Source: Aeromonas enteropelogenes
GTDB lineage: Bacteria; Pseudomonadota; Gammaproteobacteria; Enterobacterales; Aeromonadaceae
Assembly (NCBI RefSeq): GCF_000819845.1
Contig: NZ_CDCG01000040.1
Coordinates: forward strand, 7,464 to 71,463
Direction: 5' to 3'
Length of the DNA: 64,000 bases
Shown one piece after another: positions 47,485-57,072 of the stretch; position 1 is the first letter of the stretch, and the number at the start of each line of letters is the position of its first letter. The position numbers and the translations under genes were made by a program. Below the pieces are notes generated by a model. It made no database searches. It had not been told where the DNA came from and saw nothing but the letters and a program-made list of their open reading frames with translations.

Positions 47485-49461
47485 ATGATGCGTACATCAT
47501 CCCGACTATTTGCAGTTCATCCTCTGGTGTTGTCCCTTTTTACCTTGCCGGCCGTGGCACAAGCACAAACCGGCGCGGCCGATCCCGCCCATGAAACCCT
47601 GGTGGTCACCGCGACCAAGACTCGTCACAGTGAACTGACGGCGCCCGCCAGCGTCTCGGTCGTGACCCGTGCCGAGCTCGACAAGCTCAACGTCAATGAC
47701 CTGACCGGAGCCCTGAAACAGCTGCCCGGGGTCAACATCAATCCGGCCACCAGCTATGGCCGCAGCGAGATCAAACTGCGCGGGCTGGAGGGGGATTACA
47801 CCCTGCTGCTGGTCAATGGGCGGCGCATCAGCTCCCGCGATGCCCTGACTTCCGGTTACGGCAACGACTTCGATCTCTCCGCCATTCCCATGGCCGCCAT
47901 CGAGCGCATCGAGGTGATCCGCGGTCCCATCTCCTCCCTCTACGGGGCCGATGCCCTGGGGGGCGTGGTCAACGTCATCCTGCGCCAGCCCAAGGAGCAG
48001 ACCGAGGCGGCTGCAACTTACACCTTCAGCGATCCGACCGATGGTCACGGCGGGGACGTCAACAAGGCGAGCGCCTATGTGGGCGGCGCGCTCATCGACA
48101 ACAAGCTGCTGGCCAACTTCGTGGTGGAAGGCAACCACAGGGATGCCTGGCAGAGCGAGCAGAGCATCAACCCCAAGGCAGATGCCATCGAGCAGCGCGA
48201 GAAGCTCGGTATGCTCTCCAACGTCAAGTGGCTCATCGACGAGCAGCAGGATCTGGATGTCGGCATGAACTATGCCAAGGACGATCGGGAGGCGCACTGG
48301 AACAACTACGGCCAGACGCCGCGCAATATCCAGCAGATGGAACGCCTGGGGCTCAACACGACCCACGTCGGGCGCTGGGATCTGTTCGACAGCCGGGTTG
48401 GCTACGCCTTCGAGCAGGTCGACCTGTTCGATGACTCCGAACTGATGAGGGTCCTGACCAAACAGAGCGGCGATGTGACCCAGACCAACCACACCTTCGA
48501 CGGCCAGCTGAGCGGCAACCTTGGAAGCCACCTGTTGACCGGCGGCGCCGAATACCGCATCACCGAGCTCAAGCACAACGTCAGCCTCAAGGGGAGTGAT
48601 GTCAGCGTCGATCAGAGTGCCCTCTATCTGCAGGACGAGTTTGGCTTCGGCGATCTGGCCCTGACCCTCAGCGGCCGGGTCGATCACCACGAGACCTATG
48701 GCACCGAGTTCAGCCCGCGCGGTTATGCCCTCTACAGCCTGACCGACAACTGGGTGGTCAAGGGGGGGATCGGCAAGGCGTTCAAGGCACCGACCATCGC
48801 CCAGTCCAACGCCGATTACGGGATTGCTGCCTGTCGCGGTCGCTGCGCCGTGGTGGGCAACCCGGACCTGAAACCCGAGACCGCCGTCAGCTATGAACTG
48901 GGCACCACCTATGACGCCACCGTGTGGGGGGCCGGGGTGACCGCCTTCCACAACGACATCAAGGACAAGATCCAGAGCGAGGGCTGGACCTCCACCTGGC
49001 GCCCCTCCGTGATGACCTATCGCAACGTCAGCAAGGCCCGCATCAAGGGGCTGGAGCTGAGCGGCTGGTTCGATATCACGGATACGCTGAGCCTCTCCGG
49101 CAACTTCACCCTGATTGACGGGGAAGACAAGACCACCGGCAAGGATCTCTACAAGACGCCGGAGCACACCGCCAACGCCACCCTGGAGTGGCAAGTGATC
49201 GACACCCTGAGCACCCGGCTTGGCTGGAACTACACCGGCAGCCAGATCCTGCCTGTGCCACGTCTGAGCGGCACCACCTATGAAAACACGGCGGGCTTCC
49301 ACACCCTGGATGCCGGCGCCGTGTGGAGCGCCACCCGGGCGCTTGATGTGAAGTTCGGCCTCAACAACCTGACCAACACCAAGCGTGACTGGGTCGCCAC
49401 CGAGGCGGATCAGATCCTCGACGGGCGCACCGTCTACGCCGGCGTGGCTTACAAGCTGTGA
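47485..49461 (+). CDS. TonB-dependent ferric-siderophore receptor (catecholate type)
   Basis: 658-residue outer-membrane receptor. A signal peptide (about 28 residues, cleaved after AVAQAQ) precedes a TonB box (ETLVVTATK). The plug domain includes LKQLPGVNINPATSYGRSEI and IEVIRGPISSLYGADALGG, followed by a 22-strand barrel. The plug is closer to IrgA/FepA/VctA-type catecholate receptors than to BtuB (family recollection). An extracellular-loop Cys pair occurs in AACRGRCAVVGNPDLKPE. The start uses the ATG at 47485 after GGAG. It heads an operon with a complete ABC importer, so it probably imports a catechol siderophore such as amonabactin or enterobactin. Confidence 0.92.
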   Translation: MMRTSSRLFAVHPLVLSLFTLPAVAQAQTGAADPAHETLVVTATKTRHSELTAPASVSVVTRAELDKLNVNDLTGALKQLPGVNINPATSYGRSEIKLRGLEGDYTLLLVNGRRISSRDALTSGYGNDFDLSAIPMAAIERIEVIRGPISSLYGADALGGVVNVILRQPKEQTEAAATYTFSDPTDGHGGDVNKASAYVGGALIDNKLLANFVVEGNHRDAWQSEQSINPKADAIEQREKLGMLSNVKWLIDEQQDLDVGMNYAKDDREAHWNNYGQTPRNIQQMERLGLNTTHVGRWDLFDSRVGYAFEQVDLFDDSELMRVLTKQSGDVTQTNHTFDGQLSGNLGSHLLTGGAEYRITELKHNVSLKGSDVSVDQSALYLQDEFGFGDLALTLSGRVDHHETYGTEFSPRGYALYSLTDNWVVKGGIGKAFKAPTIAQSNADYGIAACRGRCAVVGNPDLKPETAVSYELGTTYDATVWGAGVTAFHNDIKDKIQSEGWTSTWRPSVMTYRNVSKARIKGLELSGWFDITDTLSLSGNFTLIDGEDKTTGKDLYKTPEHTANATLEWQVIDTLSTRLGWNYTGSQILPVPRLSGTTYENTAGFHTLDAGAVWSATRALDVKFGLNNLTNTKRDWVATEADQILDGRTVYAGVAYKL

Positions 49462-49470
49462 TGAGTTCGG

Positions 49471-49495
49471 GGAGCCCGCGGGCTCCCCTTGTTCC
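49471..49495 (+). terminator. Intra-operon hairpin after the receptor gene
   Basis: GGGGAGCCCG and CGGGCTCCCC form a perfect 20-bp palindrome (49471-49490), followed by TTGTT. It is likely an attenuating terminator giving more receptor than transporter mRNA. Confidence 0.65.
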
Positions 49496-49532
49496 CTGTT
49501 TCAACCACACATATCAACAAAAGGAGCCAAGG

Positions 49533-50549
49533 GTGCTTAGACACCAGACGTATCTGCTCTGGCTGGGATTGTTCCTCCTGTTCATGCTGCTTTGCCTCTC
49601 CCTGGCCACTGGTGCCGGGGTGTATGGCGCCCGTGAAGTGATGGGTTATCTGGCGGGGGATCCCCGCTTTGCCGGCGACGAGAAGCTGGCCATGGTGCTC
49701 GATACCCTGCGCCTGCCCCGCACCCTGTGTGCAATGGTGGTGGGCGTTTCTCTCTCGCTTGCCGCCTCCTTGCTGCAAAGCGCCACTCGCAACCCGCTGG
49801 CCGAACCCGGTCTGCTCGGGGTCAATGCCGGCGCCGTCTTCGCCCTGGTGATCGGGCTCACCTGGTTCGGGGTCGAGTCCGCCTACGGTTATCTGCTCTG
49901 GGCCGGACTCGGTGCCCTGCTTGGCAACCTCATCGTGCTGGGACTCGGCATGATGATAGGCCGCTCCAATCCCCTCAAGCTCATCCTGGTAGGGGTGGCG
50001 CTGTCTGCCACCTTCGGCGGCCTCTCCAGCTTCTTGCTGCTCTCCAACAAGATGGTGCTGGAGCAGTACCGCTTCTGGAATCTGGGCTCCCTCGCGGGGG
50101 CCGATATGGACGCCATCATCGCCGTGCTGCCGTTCGTGCTGCTCGCTTTCGCCCTCACCCTGCTGCTCTGCCGCCAGCTGACCCTGATGCAGATGGGGGA
50201 CAGTCAGGCCCAGGCGCTGGGTATCCGGCCGACCCGGGTGCGGATCGGCGTGCTGCTGGCCGCCACCCTGCTGACCGCCAGCGCCATTGCTATCGCCGGT
50301 CCCATCGGTTTCGTCGGCTTCCTCGCGGCCTACTGTGGCCGCCTGGTGGAGCCGGTGAAGCTGTCGGTGCAGGTCTGTTTCTCCGCCCTGTTCGGCATGT
50401 TGTTCCTGCTGGTGGCCGACATTCTGGCGCGCTGGTTGATCCAGCCGTTCGAGCTGCCCAACGGGGTCATCCTGGCATTGATCGGCGCCCCCGTGCTGAT
50501 CGCCATCGTGCGTAGCGGGGGCTTTCGTACCCTGCTGACCGTCAAGTGA
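49533..50549 (+). CDS. FecCD-family iron-siderophore ABC transporter permease 1
   Basis: 338-residue permease with about nine hydrophobic helices. FecCD family signatures are LRLPRTLCAMVVGVSLSLAA (about residues 61-80) and RNPLAEPGLLGVNAGA (about 87-102), with GPIGFVGFLAAYCGR near 257. The start is the GTG at 49533 with AGGAG 7 bases upstream. An in-frame ATG at 49458 overlaps the receptor stop and adds a non-hydrophobic tail. Permease 2 follows after 7 bases. Confidence 0.92.
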   Translation: MLRHQTYLLWLGLFLLFMLLCLSLATGAGVYGAREVMGYLAGDPRFAGDEKLAMVLDTLRLPRTLCAMVVGVSLSLAASLLQSATRNPLAEPGLLGVNAGAVFALVIGLTWFGVESAYGYLLWAGLGALLGNLIVLGLGMMIGRSNPLKLILVGVALSATFGGLSSFLLLSNKMVLEQYRFWNLGSLAGADMDAIIAVLPFVLLAFALTLLLCRQLTLMQMGDSQAQALGIRPTRVRIGVLLAATLLTASAIAIAGPIGFVGFLAAYCGRLVEPVKLSVQVCFSALFGMLFLLVADILARWLIQPFELPNGVILALIGAPVLIAIVRSGGFRTLLTVK

Positions 50550-50556
50550 GGCGCTG

Positions 50557-51594
50557 ATGCTTACACCGACCGATATGCTCTGCCTGCGGGCGAGCGAACG
50601 TTCCATCCTGCTGCATCTGCCGAGCTGGCGCTGGCTGGCTCTGCTGGCCCTGGTCCTGGCAGCCTTGATGCTGCTGGCCTTGAGTGTCGGCAGCGGCAAG
50701 CTGGGTTTTGCCGGCGTGCTCAACACCTTGCTGGGGGAGGGCTCGCGCCTCGATGGGATCACCCTGTTCAAGATCCGGCTGCCCCGCATTCTGGGGGTGA
50801 TAGTGGCGGGGGCGGCCATGGGGCTTTCGGGCTGTCTGGTACAGACCCTGATCCGCAACCGGCTGGCAACTCCCGATATGGTGGGGGTCAACAATGGCGC
50901 CTCCCTTGGCATCATCATCTTCTCCCTCTACCTGACCCTGGGCAGCTGGCCCTGGTGGGCTGCGCCGCTCGGCGCCATCTTCGCGGCGCTGGTGCTCTAT
51001 GCCCTCTGCCGCAAACCCGGTGAACAGGGTTACCTGTTCGTGGTGATCGGCATTGGTCTGTCCGAGATGCTCGAGGCCCTCGGCCAGTTCGTGATGTCCA
51101 CCAAGGCGCTGCTGCACTTGAGCTCCCTCTACCTGTGGAACATGGGGAGTTTCATCGCGGTGAGTTACAACACCATCACCCCCATCGTCATCTTGTTGCT
51201 GCTGCTCTGCCCCTGGATCATCTACCTCTCCCGCTCCCTGGCGGTGCTGCGTTTTGGCCCCGAGATGGCGCGCGCCCTCGGGGTCAATGGCGACAGGGTG
51301 CAGTTGGGGATCCTGGCCCAGGCCATTCTGGTGGCGGCCCTTGGCACCGCCATCGGCGGTCCCGTGGTCTTTATCGCCATGGCGGCGCCCATCCTCGCCT
51401 CCTGGCTGGTGAAGGACAGAGTTGTGCCGCTCTGGCTGGCGGCGCTGAGTGGCGCCCTGCTGCTGCTCGCCAGCGACACCCTGGTTCGAGTGCTGGCCAG
51501 TCCCCACGAGGTGGCGACCGGCATCATGACCCGCATTCTCGGCGGCCTCTTGCTGCTGTTTCTCCTTGTTCACGATCGCCAGAGGGCCGACTAA
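50557..51594 (+). CDS. FecCD-family iron-siderophore ABC transporter permease 2
   Basis: 345-residue partner permease. Family signatures are RLPRILGVIVAGAAMGLSGC (about 75-94) and RNRLATPDMVGVNNGASLG (about 101-119). Together with permease 1 it forms the heterodimeric inner-membrane channel. Its stop overlaps the ATPase start (TAATG). Confidence 0.92.
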   Translation: MLTPTDMLCLRASERSILLHLPSWRWLALLALVLAALMLLALSVGSGKLGFAGVLNTLLGEGSRLDGITLFKIRLPRILGVIVAGAAMGLSGCLVQTLIRNRLATPDMVGVNNGASLGIIIFSLYLTLGSWPWWAAPLGAIFAALVLYALCRKPGEQGYLFVVIGIGLSEMLEALGQFVMSTKALLHLSSLYLWNMGSFIAVSYNTITPIVILLLLLCPWIIYLSRSLAVLRFGPEMARALGVNGDRVQLGILAQAILVAALGTAIGGPVVFIAMAAPILASWLVKDRVVPLWLAALSGALLLLASDTLVRVLASPHEVATGIMTRILGGLLLLFLLVHDRQRAD

Positions 51595-52397
51595 TGACGC
51601 TCACCGTAAACCGACTCCATTTCGCCTATCAGCAGACCACCATCTTGCGCGATATCTCCTTCAGCGTGCCCAAGGGCAAGCTGGTGGGGATCGTCGGCCC
51701 CAACGGCTGCGGCAAATCGACCCTGCTCAAGCTGCTTTGTGGGCAGATGGCCCCCCAGAGCGGGGAGATATTGCTCAAGGGCAAGCCCCTGGCCAGTTAC
51801 CCCATGAAGGGGCTGGCGCGGGAGCTCGCCTATCTGCCCCAGCGGCCGACTCTGCCCGCCGGCATCCTGGTGGAACAGCTGGTGCAGTACGGCCGCCACC
51901 CCCATCAGGGCTGGTTCAATCAGTGGAGCGAGGAGGATGCGCGCATGGTGCGATCGGCCTGCGAGCGGATGCAGCTGGAGGGGATCTGGCACCAGAGCGC
52001 CTCGTCGCTTTCCGGCGGTCAGGCACAGCGGGCCTGGCTGGCGATGATCTTGGCTCAGGACAGCGACATGGTGCTGCTCGACGAGCCCACCAGCGCCCTC
52101 GATATCGGCCACCAGACCGAGGTGATGGAGGCGATTCACCGCATCACCGCCGAAGGCAAGACGGTGCTGCTGGTGATCCACGATCTGGCGATGGCGGCCC
52201 GTTATTGCGACGAACTGATCGCCATCGGCGACGGGGAGATCGCTGCCATGGGCCCGGCCCGCGAAGTGGTGACCAAGCCCCTTATCGATCGCCTCTACCA
52301 GACCAGCGTCGATATCCTCCACGCCCCCGGCGATGGTGCCCCCATCATAGTGTCGCGTCGTCACTATGCTGATGAAGCCGTGCGCCGGGCGAGTTGA
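51594..52397 (+). CDS. FepC/FecE-type iron-siderophore ABC transporter ATPase
   Basis: 267-residue ATP-binding subunit. Walker A GPNGCGKST (about 37-45), the ABC signature LSGGQAQRAWLAM (about 138-150) and Walker B MVLLDEPTSALD (about 159-170) are intact, with the H-loop in VIHDLAMAAR. The ATG at 51594 overlaps the permease 2 stop. A longer frame upstream of it is not real. Confidence 0.95.
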   Translation: MTLTVNRLHFAYQQTTILRDISFSVPKGKLVGIVGPNGCGKSTLLKLLCGQMAPQSGEILLKGKPLASYPMKGLARELAYLPQRPTLPAGILVEQLVQYGRHPHQGWFNQWSEEDARMVRSACERMQLEGIWHQSASSLSGGQAQRAWLAMILAQDSDMVLLDEPTSALDIGHQTEVMEAIHRITAEGKTVLLVIHDLAMAARYCDELIAIGDGEIAAMGPAREVVTKPLIDRLYQTSVDILHAPGDGAPIIVSRRHYADEAVRRAS

Positions 52398-52456
52398 AGC
52401 CATGACCCTGAATACCCTTTATACCAACGCAGTACCTCAAGAGAAGGAGTGAGATG

Positions 52457-53374
52457 ATGAAGCGTTTTGCCTCCCTGGCCGCCACTATCCTGATGCTGGC
52501 CGCGCCCCTGGTTCAGGCGCAGGAGATGCGTCAGGTGACCGATGCGTTTGGCCAGAGCGTCCAGGTACCGGCCAATCCCCAGCGGGTGGTGACCTTGAGC
52601 GAGATCGATCTCGACAGCGCCCTCACTCTGGGGGTGACCCCGGTTGGTGCCGTCAATGGTCGCGGTCAGCCGACCCTGCCGCGCTATCTGCTGGACAAGG
52701 TGGGAGAGGGGATCCCCGTGGTCGGGGATCTTGGCAGCCCCAACCTGGAGGCCCTGATCACCCTGGAGCCGGATCTGATCCTGACCGGTCCCACCACCCC
52801 GGAGCAGCTGGCGCTGCTGCGGGAGATTGCCCCGACCGTGGTGACCGGCCAGTGGACCGACGGTTGGCTGCCGTTGCTGCGCCGTGTCGCCAGCGCCCTC
52901 AACCGTGAACAGGAGGGGGAGGCATTCTTGCAACAATACGAGGCTCGCCTGCAGCAGGCGCGCACCACCCTGGCCAGGCATCAAGGGGAGAGCATCAGCA
53001 TAGTGCGCTGGAATCCCAAGGGGCCGAGCTTCATGTATCCGGGCACTTTCGCCAGCAGCGTAGTGGAGTCGATGGGGCTGGTGCGCCCGGCCCAGCAGCA
53101 GGGCAAGGGGGCGCCTCACTCCCCGGCTTTGAGTCTGGAGTCTCTCAATCTGCTGGATGCAGACTGGCTGGTGATCGGCACCCTGAGTGCCAGCGGCGAT
53201 GCGGTGGAAGCGATGCGCCAGGCCGAGCAGACCCCGGCCTACCAGCAGTTGCCGGTGATCAGGGAGAAGCGTTTTGGCGCCGTGGATGGCTCGCTCTGGA
53301 CCTCGTCCGGCGGCCCCCAGGCGGCGCTCAAGGTGATCACGGACGTGGAGACCCTGCTGCAAAAGCGTGGCTGA
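52457..53374 (+). CDS. FecB-like periplasmic iron-siderophore binding protein
   Basis: 305-residue class III substrate-binding protein (TroA/FepB type). The signal peptide ends at LVQAQ (about residue 22). The mature protein carries NPQRVVTLSEIDLDSALTLG and PNLEALITLEPDLILTGPTT, typical of the two-lobe fold. It delivers the siderophore from the receptor to the permeases. AAGGAG at 52444-52449 fits the second ATG (52457) better than the first. Confidence 0.9.
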   Translation: MKRFASLAATILMLAAPLVQAQEMRQVTDAFGQSVQVPANPQRVVTLSEIDLDSALTLGVTPVGAVNGRGQPTLPRYLLDKVGEGIPVVGDLGSPNLEALITLEPDLILTGPTTPEQLALLREIAPTVVTGQWTDGWLPLLRRVASALNREQEGEAFLQQYEARLQQARTTLARHQGESISIVRWNPKGPSFMYPGTFASSVVESMGLVRPAQQQGKGAPHSPALSLESLNLLDADWLVIGTLSASGDAVEAMRQAEQTPAYQQLPVIREKRFGAVDGSLWTSSGGPQAALKVITDVETLLQKRG

Positions 53375-53402
53375 CGAATCCATCCCGAGCCGATGAAACG
53401 AA

Positions 53403-53430
53403 AGAGGGAGGCTTGCGCCTCCCTCTGTTT
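53403..53430. terminator. Terminator between the binding-protein gene and cusF
   Basis: AGAGGGAGGC (53403-53412) pairs with GCCTCCCTCT (53417-53426), followed by GTTT. A similar A-rich left flank allows use from the minus strand. Confidence 0.7.
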
Positions 53431-53448
53431 ATGGCCGTTGTTGACGGT

Positions 53449-53811
53449 TTATTGCGGCTGGATCTTGGTCAGCAGCAGCTTGCCATCGCGCATCTCGGCA
53501 TGGAAGCTGACAGCGTCACCCACCTTCATCCCCTTGAGCTGGGCCGGCTCGACCAGGGTGAACACCATAGTCATGGCGGGCATCTTGAGGTTCTCTATAT
53601 CCTCGTGCTTGATCCCCACCTTGCCATTTGCCTCGTCGATGCGGGTGATGACCCCCTTGGTCATCACCATCTCCTTCATGCCCTCCATCTGCTTCATGTC
53701 ACCCATCTGGCTCATATCGTGCCCTTCGTGGTTCATCATCTCTTCAGCTTGTGCGCCGGTGTGGGTGGCAAGGCCAAGCAGCAGGGTCAGTGTCAATGTC
53801 TTGTAGTTCAT
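53449..53811 (-). CDS. cusF: CusF-like periplasmic copper/silver chaperone
   Basis: 120-residue exported protein. A signal peptide (about 22 residues) precedes a Met/His-rich stretch (HEGHDMSQMGDMKQMEGMKE) and a CusF-type OB-fold. The metal motif reads IKHEDIENLKMPAMTMVF. The His and the two Met ligands of E. coli CusF are present, but the Trp that caps the metal site is replaced by Met. The neighbouring CusB carries its own CusF-like domain, which keeps the Trp. It is the last gene of the minus-strand cus operon. Confidence 0.9.
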   Translation of the reverse strand: MNYKTLTLTLLLGLATHTGAQAEEMMNHEGHDMSQMGDMKQMEGMKEMVMTKGVITRIDEANGKVGIKHEDIENLKMPAMTMVFTLVEPAQLKGMKVGDAVSFHAEMRDGKLLLTKIQPQ

Positions 53812-53845
53812 GATGTTTCCTTGTTTGTCAGTGTTGTCTGATTGA

Positions 53846-56800
53846 TCAGGGCGCAGCCTGAGTATCTGTCTGCGCAGGAGCGTGTTCCAGTCGTTTCAGG
53901 GTGCGGACGCGCCACAGGTAGTAGGCCGCCGGCAGTACCAGCAGGGTCAGCACCAGCGCGGTCACCATGCCGCCAACCATGGGGGCGGCGATGCGCTGCA
54001 TCACCTCGGAGCCGGTACCCTGGCTCCACATGATGGGCAGAAGGCCGGCGATGATGGTGACCACCGTCATCATCTTGGGGCGCAGACGCAGGGCGGCGCC
54101 GTGAATGACCGCCTGGTGCAGGCCGGCCTTGTCCGGTTTGCCACTGGCCACCAGATCGTCCCAGGCGTGGTTGAGGTAGACCAGCATCAGCACGCCGGTC
54201 TCCACTGCCACCCCGGCGAGGGCGATAAAGCCGACCCCCACCGCTACCGAGAGATTGAAGTCGAGCAGCCAGACGGTCCAGATCCCCCCGACCACCGCCA
54301 GTGGCAGGGTAGTGAGGATGAGCAGTACCTCTTGGAAGCGGCGAAATGCCAGGTAGAGCAGCAGTACGATAATGGCGACGGTGAGCGGCACCACGTAGGC
54401 GAGGCGTGCCTTGGCCCGCTCCATGTATTCGTACTGACCGGACCAGCTGAGGGCGTAGCCGGCCGGCAACACCAGCTGTTTGCCCACCTCGGCCTTGGCC
54501 TCGTCGACAAAGGAGCCGATGTCGCGGCCACGGATATCCACATAGACCCAGCCGTTCAGACGCGCGTTTTCACTGCGCAGCATGGGCGCCTCGTCACTGA
54601 TGTAGACCCGGGCCACGTCAGCCAGGGCGATCCGCTCACCCTTGGGGGTGACCAGGGGCAGCAGCTCCATGCTCGCCACCGAGTCGCGATAGCTCTGGGG
54701 GTAGCGCAGGTTGATGGGGTAACGTTCGCGCCCCTCTATGGTCTGCCCCACCTCCATGCCGCCCACCGCAGTGGCGAGTACCGCCTGCACGTCGGCGATG
54801 TTGAGGCCGTAGCGGGCCGCCTTGAGCCGATCGATATCCACCTTCACATAGCGTCCGCCCGCCACCCGCTCGGCGTAGACGGAAGAGGCCCCCTCTACCT
54901 TGCCGATGATCTGCTCAAGCTCTTGGCCTATCTGCTGGACCACCTTGAGGTCGGGGCCGGCGATCTTGATCCCCACCGGGGTCTTGATGCCGGTGGCCAG
55001 CATGTCGATGCGGGTCTTGATGGGGGGCACCCAGGCGTTGGTGAGGCCGGGGAAGCGGATAAGGGAATCCAACTCTTCTTTCAGCTTCTCCGGGGTCATG
55101 CCGGGGCGCCACTGATCCCGGGGCTTGAGCTGGATGCTGGTTTCCATCATCACCAGATCGGCGGGGTCGGTGGCGCTCTCGGCGCGCCCCGCCTTGCCGA
55201 ACACATTCTGTACCTCGGGCACGGTGCGGATGAGCTTGTCGGTCTGCTGCAGGATCTCCCGCGCCTTGCCCACCGAGATGTTGGCCGCCGTAGTGGGCAT
55301 GTACATGATGTCCCCCTCATCGAGCGGCGGTATGAACTCGGAGCCCAGATACTTGAGCGGCCAGAAGCCGATCACGGTGACCGCCAGCGCCACCGCCAGA
55401 GTGGTCTTGGGGCGAGCCAGCACGGCGTTGAGCAGCGGGATATAACCCTGACTCAGCCAGCGGTTGAGGGGGTTGGCTTGCTCGGGCAGCACCTTGCCGC
55501 GGATGAAGTAGCCCATGATCACCGGCACCAGCGTGATGGCGAGCGCGGCGGCGGCAGCCATGGCGTAGGTCTTGGTGAAGGCCAGCGGATGGAACATGCG
55601 CCCTTCCTGCGCCTCCAGGGCAAACACCGGCAGGAAGCTCATGGTGATGATGAGCAGGGAGAAGAAGATGGCGGGGCCGACTTCGATGCTCGCCTCCGTG
55701 ATGATCCGCCAGCGGTTCTTGTCGGTAAGCTCCTCCCGCTCCATATGTTTGTGGACGTTCTCTATCATCACGATGGCACCGTCCACCATGGCGCCGATGG
55801 CGATGGCGATGCCCCCCAGCGACATGATGTTGGCGTTGATCCCCTGCAGATGCATCACGATGAAGGCAGTCAGGATAGCGATGGGCAGGGTGATGACCAC
55901 CACAAGCGACGAGCGCAGGTGGAACAGGAAGGCGATGCACACCAGCACCACCACGGCGAACTCCTCCACCAGCTTGCCGGAGAGGTTGTCGATGGCGCGC
56001 TGGATAAGGTCGGAACGATCGTACACGGTGACGATCTCCACCCCGTCCGGCAGGCTGGATTTCAGCTCGGCCAGCCGCGCCTTGACCCCGTCTATGGTGT
56101 GCTGGGCATTCTCGCCGTAGCGCATGACGATGATGCCGCCCACCACTTCCCCTTCGCCGTTGAGCTCGGCGATGCCGCGCCGCATCTGGGGACCGGTGAC
56201 TACATCCGCCACGTCGCCCAGCAGCAGGGGCGCGCCGCGCACATTGGTGCCGAGGGGAATCTGTTTCAGATCCTCGATGCTCTTGAGGTAGCCGTTGGAG
56301 CGCACCATGTACTCCGCTTCCGCCATCTCGATGACGGAGGCGCCGGTCTCCTGGTTGCCCTGCTCGATGGCGGTCTGGATGAGCGACAGCGGGATGCCGT
56401 AGGCACGCAGCTTGTCCGGGTCGACCCGCACCTGATACTGGCGCACCATGCCGCCCACGGTGGCGACTTCGGAGACGCCGTTCACCGTCTGCAGCTCGTA
56501 TTTGAGGAACCAGTTCTGCAGGGACGTGAGTTCGCTCAAGTCGTGCTTGCCTGTTTTGTCCACCAGGGCGTACTGGTAGACCCAGCCCACCCCGGTGGCG
56601 TCCGGCCCGAGCTGGGGCTGGGCACCGGCAGGCAGGTTGGGGGCAACCTGACTCAGGTACTCCAGCACCCGGGCGCGTGCCCAGTAGAGATCCGTGCTGT
56701 CGTCAAACAACACATAGACGAAGGAGTCGCCGAAGAAAGAGTAGCCGCGCACCGTGGTGGCGCCCGGCACCGCCAGCATGGCGGTGGTGAGCGGGTAGGT

Positions 56801-56995
56801 GACCTGATCTTCCACCACCTGGGGCGCCTGGCCCGGGTAGGAGGTCTTGATGATCACCTGGACGTCGGAGAGATCCGGCAGGGCGTCCACCGGGGTCTGC
56901 TTGACCGACCAGAGGCCCCAGGCGGTGAGCATGACAGTCAGCAACAACACCAAAAAGCGGTTGCCGACGGACCAGCGAATAATGGCCGGGATCAT
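53846..56995 (-). CDS. cusA: CusA-type heavy-metal efflux RND transporter
   Basis: 1049-residue HME-family RND pump exporting Cu(I)/Ag(I) from the periplasm with proton exchange. The N-terminal helix [19 protein letters not shown] and the two transmembrane clusters flank large periplasmic porter loops. The proton-relay region [20 protein letters not shown] (about residues 401-420) and the Met-rich PAMTM-like pathway character fit CusA. A strong RBS, GGGAGGAG, lies before 56995. The start overlaps the stop of a 26-codon ORF. The long opposite-strand frame at 53882-57043 is a shadow. Confidence 0.95.
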   Translation of the reverse strand: MIPAIIRWSVGNRFLVLLLTVMLTAWGLWSVKQTPVDALPDLSDVQVIIKTSYPGQAPQVVEDQVTYPLTTAMLAVPGATTVRGYSFFGDSFVYVLFDDSTDLYWARARVLEYLSQVAPNLPAGAQPQLGPDATGVGWVYQYALVDKTGKHDLSELTSLQNWFLKYELQTVNGVSEVATVGGMVRQYQVRVDPDKLRAYGIPLSLIQTAIEQGNQETGASVIEMAEAEYMVRSNGYLKSIEDLKQIPLGTNVRGAPLLLGDVADVVTGPQMRRGIAELNGEGEVVGGIIVMRYGENAQHTIDGVKARLAELKSSLPDGVEIVTVYDRSDLIQRAIDNLSGKLVEEFAVVVLVCIAFLFHLRSSLVVVITLPIAILTAFIVMHLQGINANIMSLGGIAIAIGAMVDGAIVMIENVHKHMEREELTDKNRWRIITEASIEVGPAIFFSLLIITMSFLPVFALEAQEGRMFHPLAFTKTYAMAAAAALAITLVPVIMGYFIRGKVLPEQANPLNRWLSQGYIPLLNAVLARPKTTLAVALAVTVIGFWPLKYLGSEFIPPLDEGDIMYMPTTAANISVGKAREILQQTDKLIRTVPEVQNVFGKAGRAESATDPADLVMMETSIQLKPRDQWRPGMTPEKLKEELDSLIRFPGLTNAWVPPIKTRIDMLATGIKTPVGIKIAGPDLKVVQQIGQELEQIIGKVEGASSVYAERVAGGRYVKVDIDRLKAARYGLNIADVQAVLATAVGGMEVGQTIEGRERYPINLRYPQSYRDSVASMELLPLVTPKGERIALADVARVYISDEAPMLRSENARLNGWVYVDIRGRDIGSFVDEAKAEVGKQLVLPAGYALSWSGQYEYMERAKARLAYVVPLTVAIIVLLLYLAFRRFQEVLLILTTLPLAVVGGIWTVWLLDFNLSVAVGVGFIALAGVAVETGVLMLVYLNHAWDDLVASGKPDKAGLHQAVIHGAALRLRPKMMTVVTIIAGLLPIMWSQGTGSEVMQRIAAPMVGGMVTALVLTLLVLPAAYYLWRVRTLKRLEHAPAQTDTQAAP

Positions 56996-57072
56996 GGTTT
57001 GACTCCTCCCTCTTGGTGCGGGATCGGCCGCTGGGTGTGGTGACTGCCAAAGCGAATGATGGTGGGGATCAT
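56992..57072 (-). CDS. 26-codon mini-ORF between cusB and cusA (duplicated CusA N-terminus)
   Basis: A small ORF beginning [20 protein letters not shown] and ending EGGVKP. Its ATG overlaps the cusB stop (ATGA) and its stop overlaps the cusA start (ATGA). The first seven residues match MIPAIIR of CusA at six positions, including identical opening codons ATG ATC, and an aromatic residue follows in both (F versus W). It may be a vestige of a partial cusA duplication that now couples translation of cusB to cusA. The cusA RBS lies inside its 3' end. Peptide expression is unproven. Confidence 0.45.
   Translation of the reverse strand: MIPTIIRFGSHHTQRPIPHQEGGVKP

Noticed and set aside
53882..57043. 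A 1053-codon open frame on the plus strand
   Set aside because: It is antisense to cusA, with the low-complexity His/Gly/Asp-rich content typical of shadow frames.
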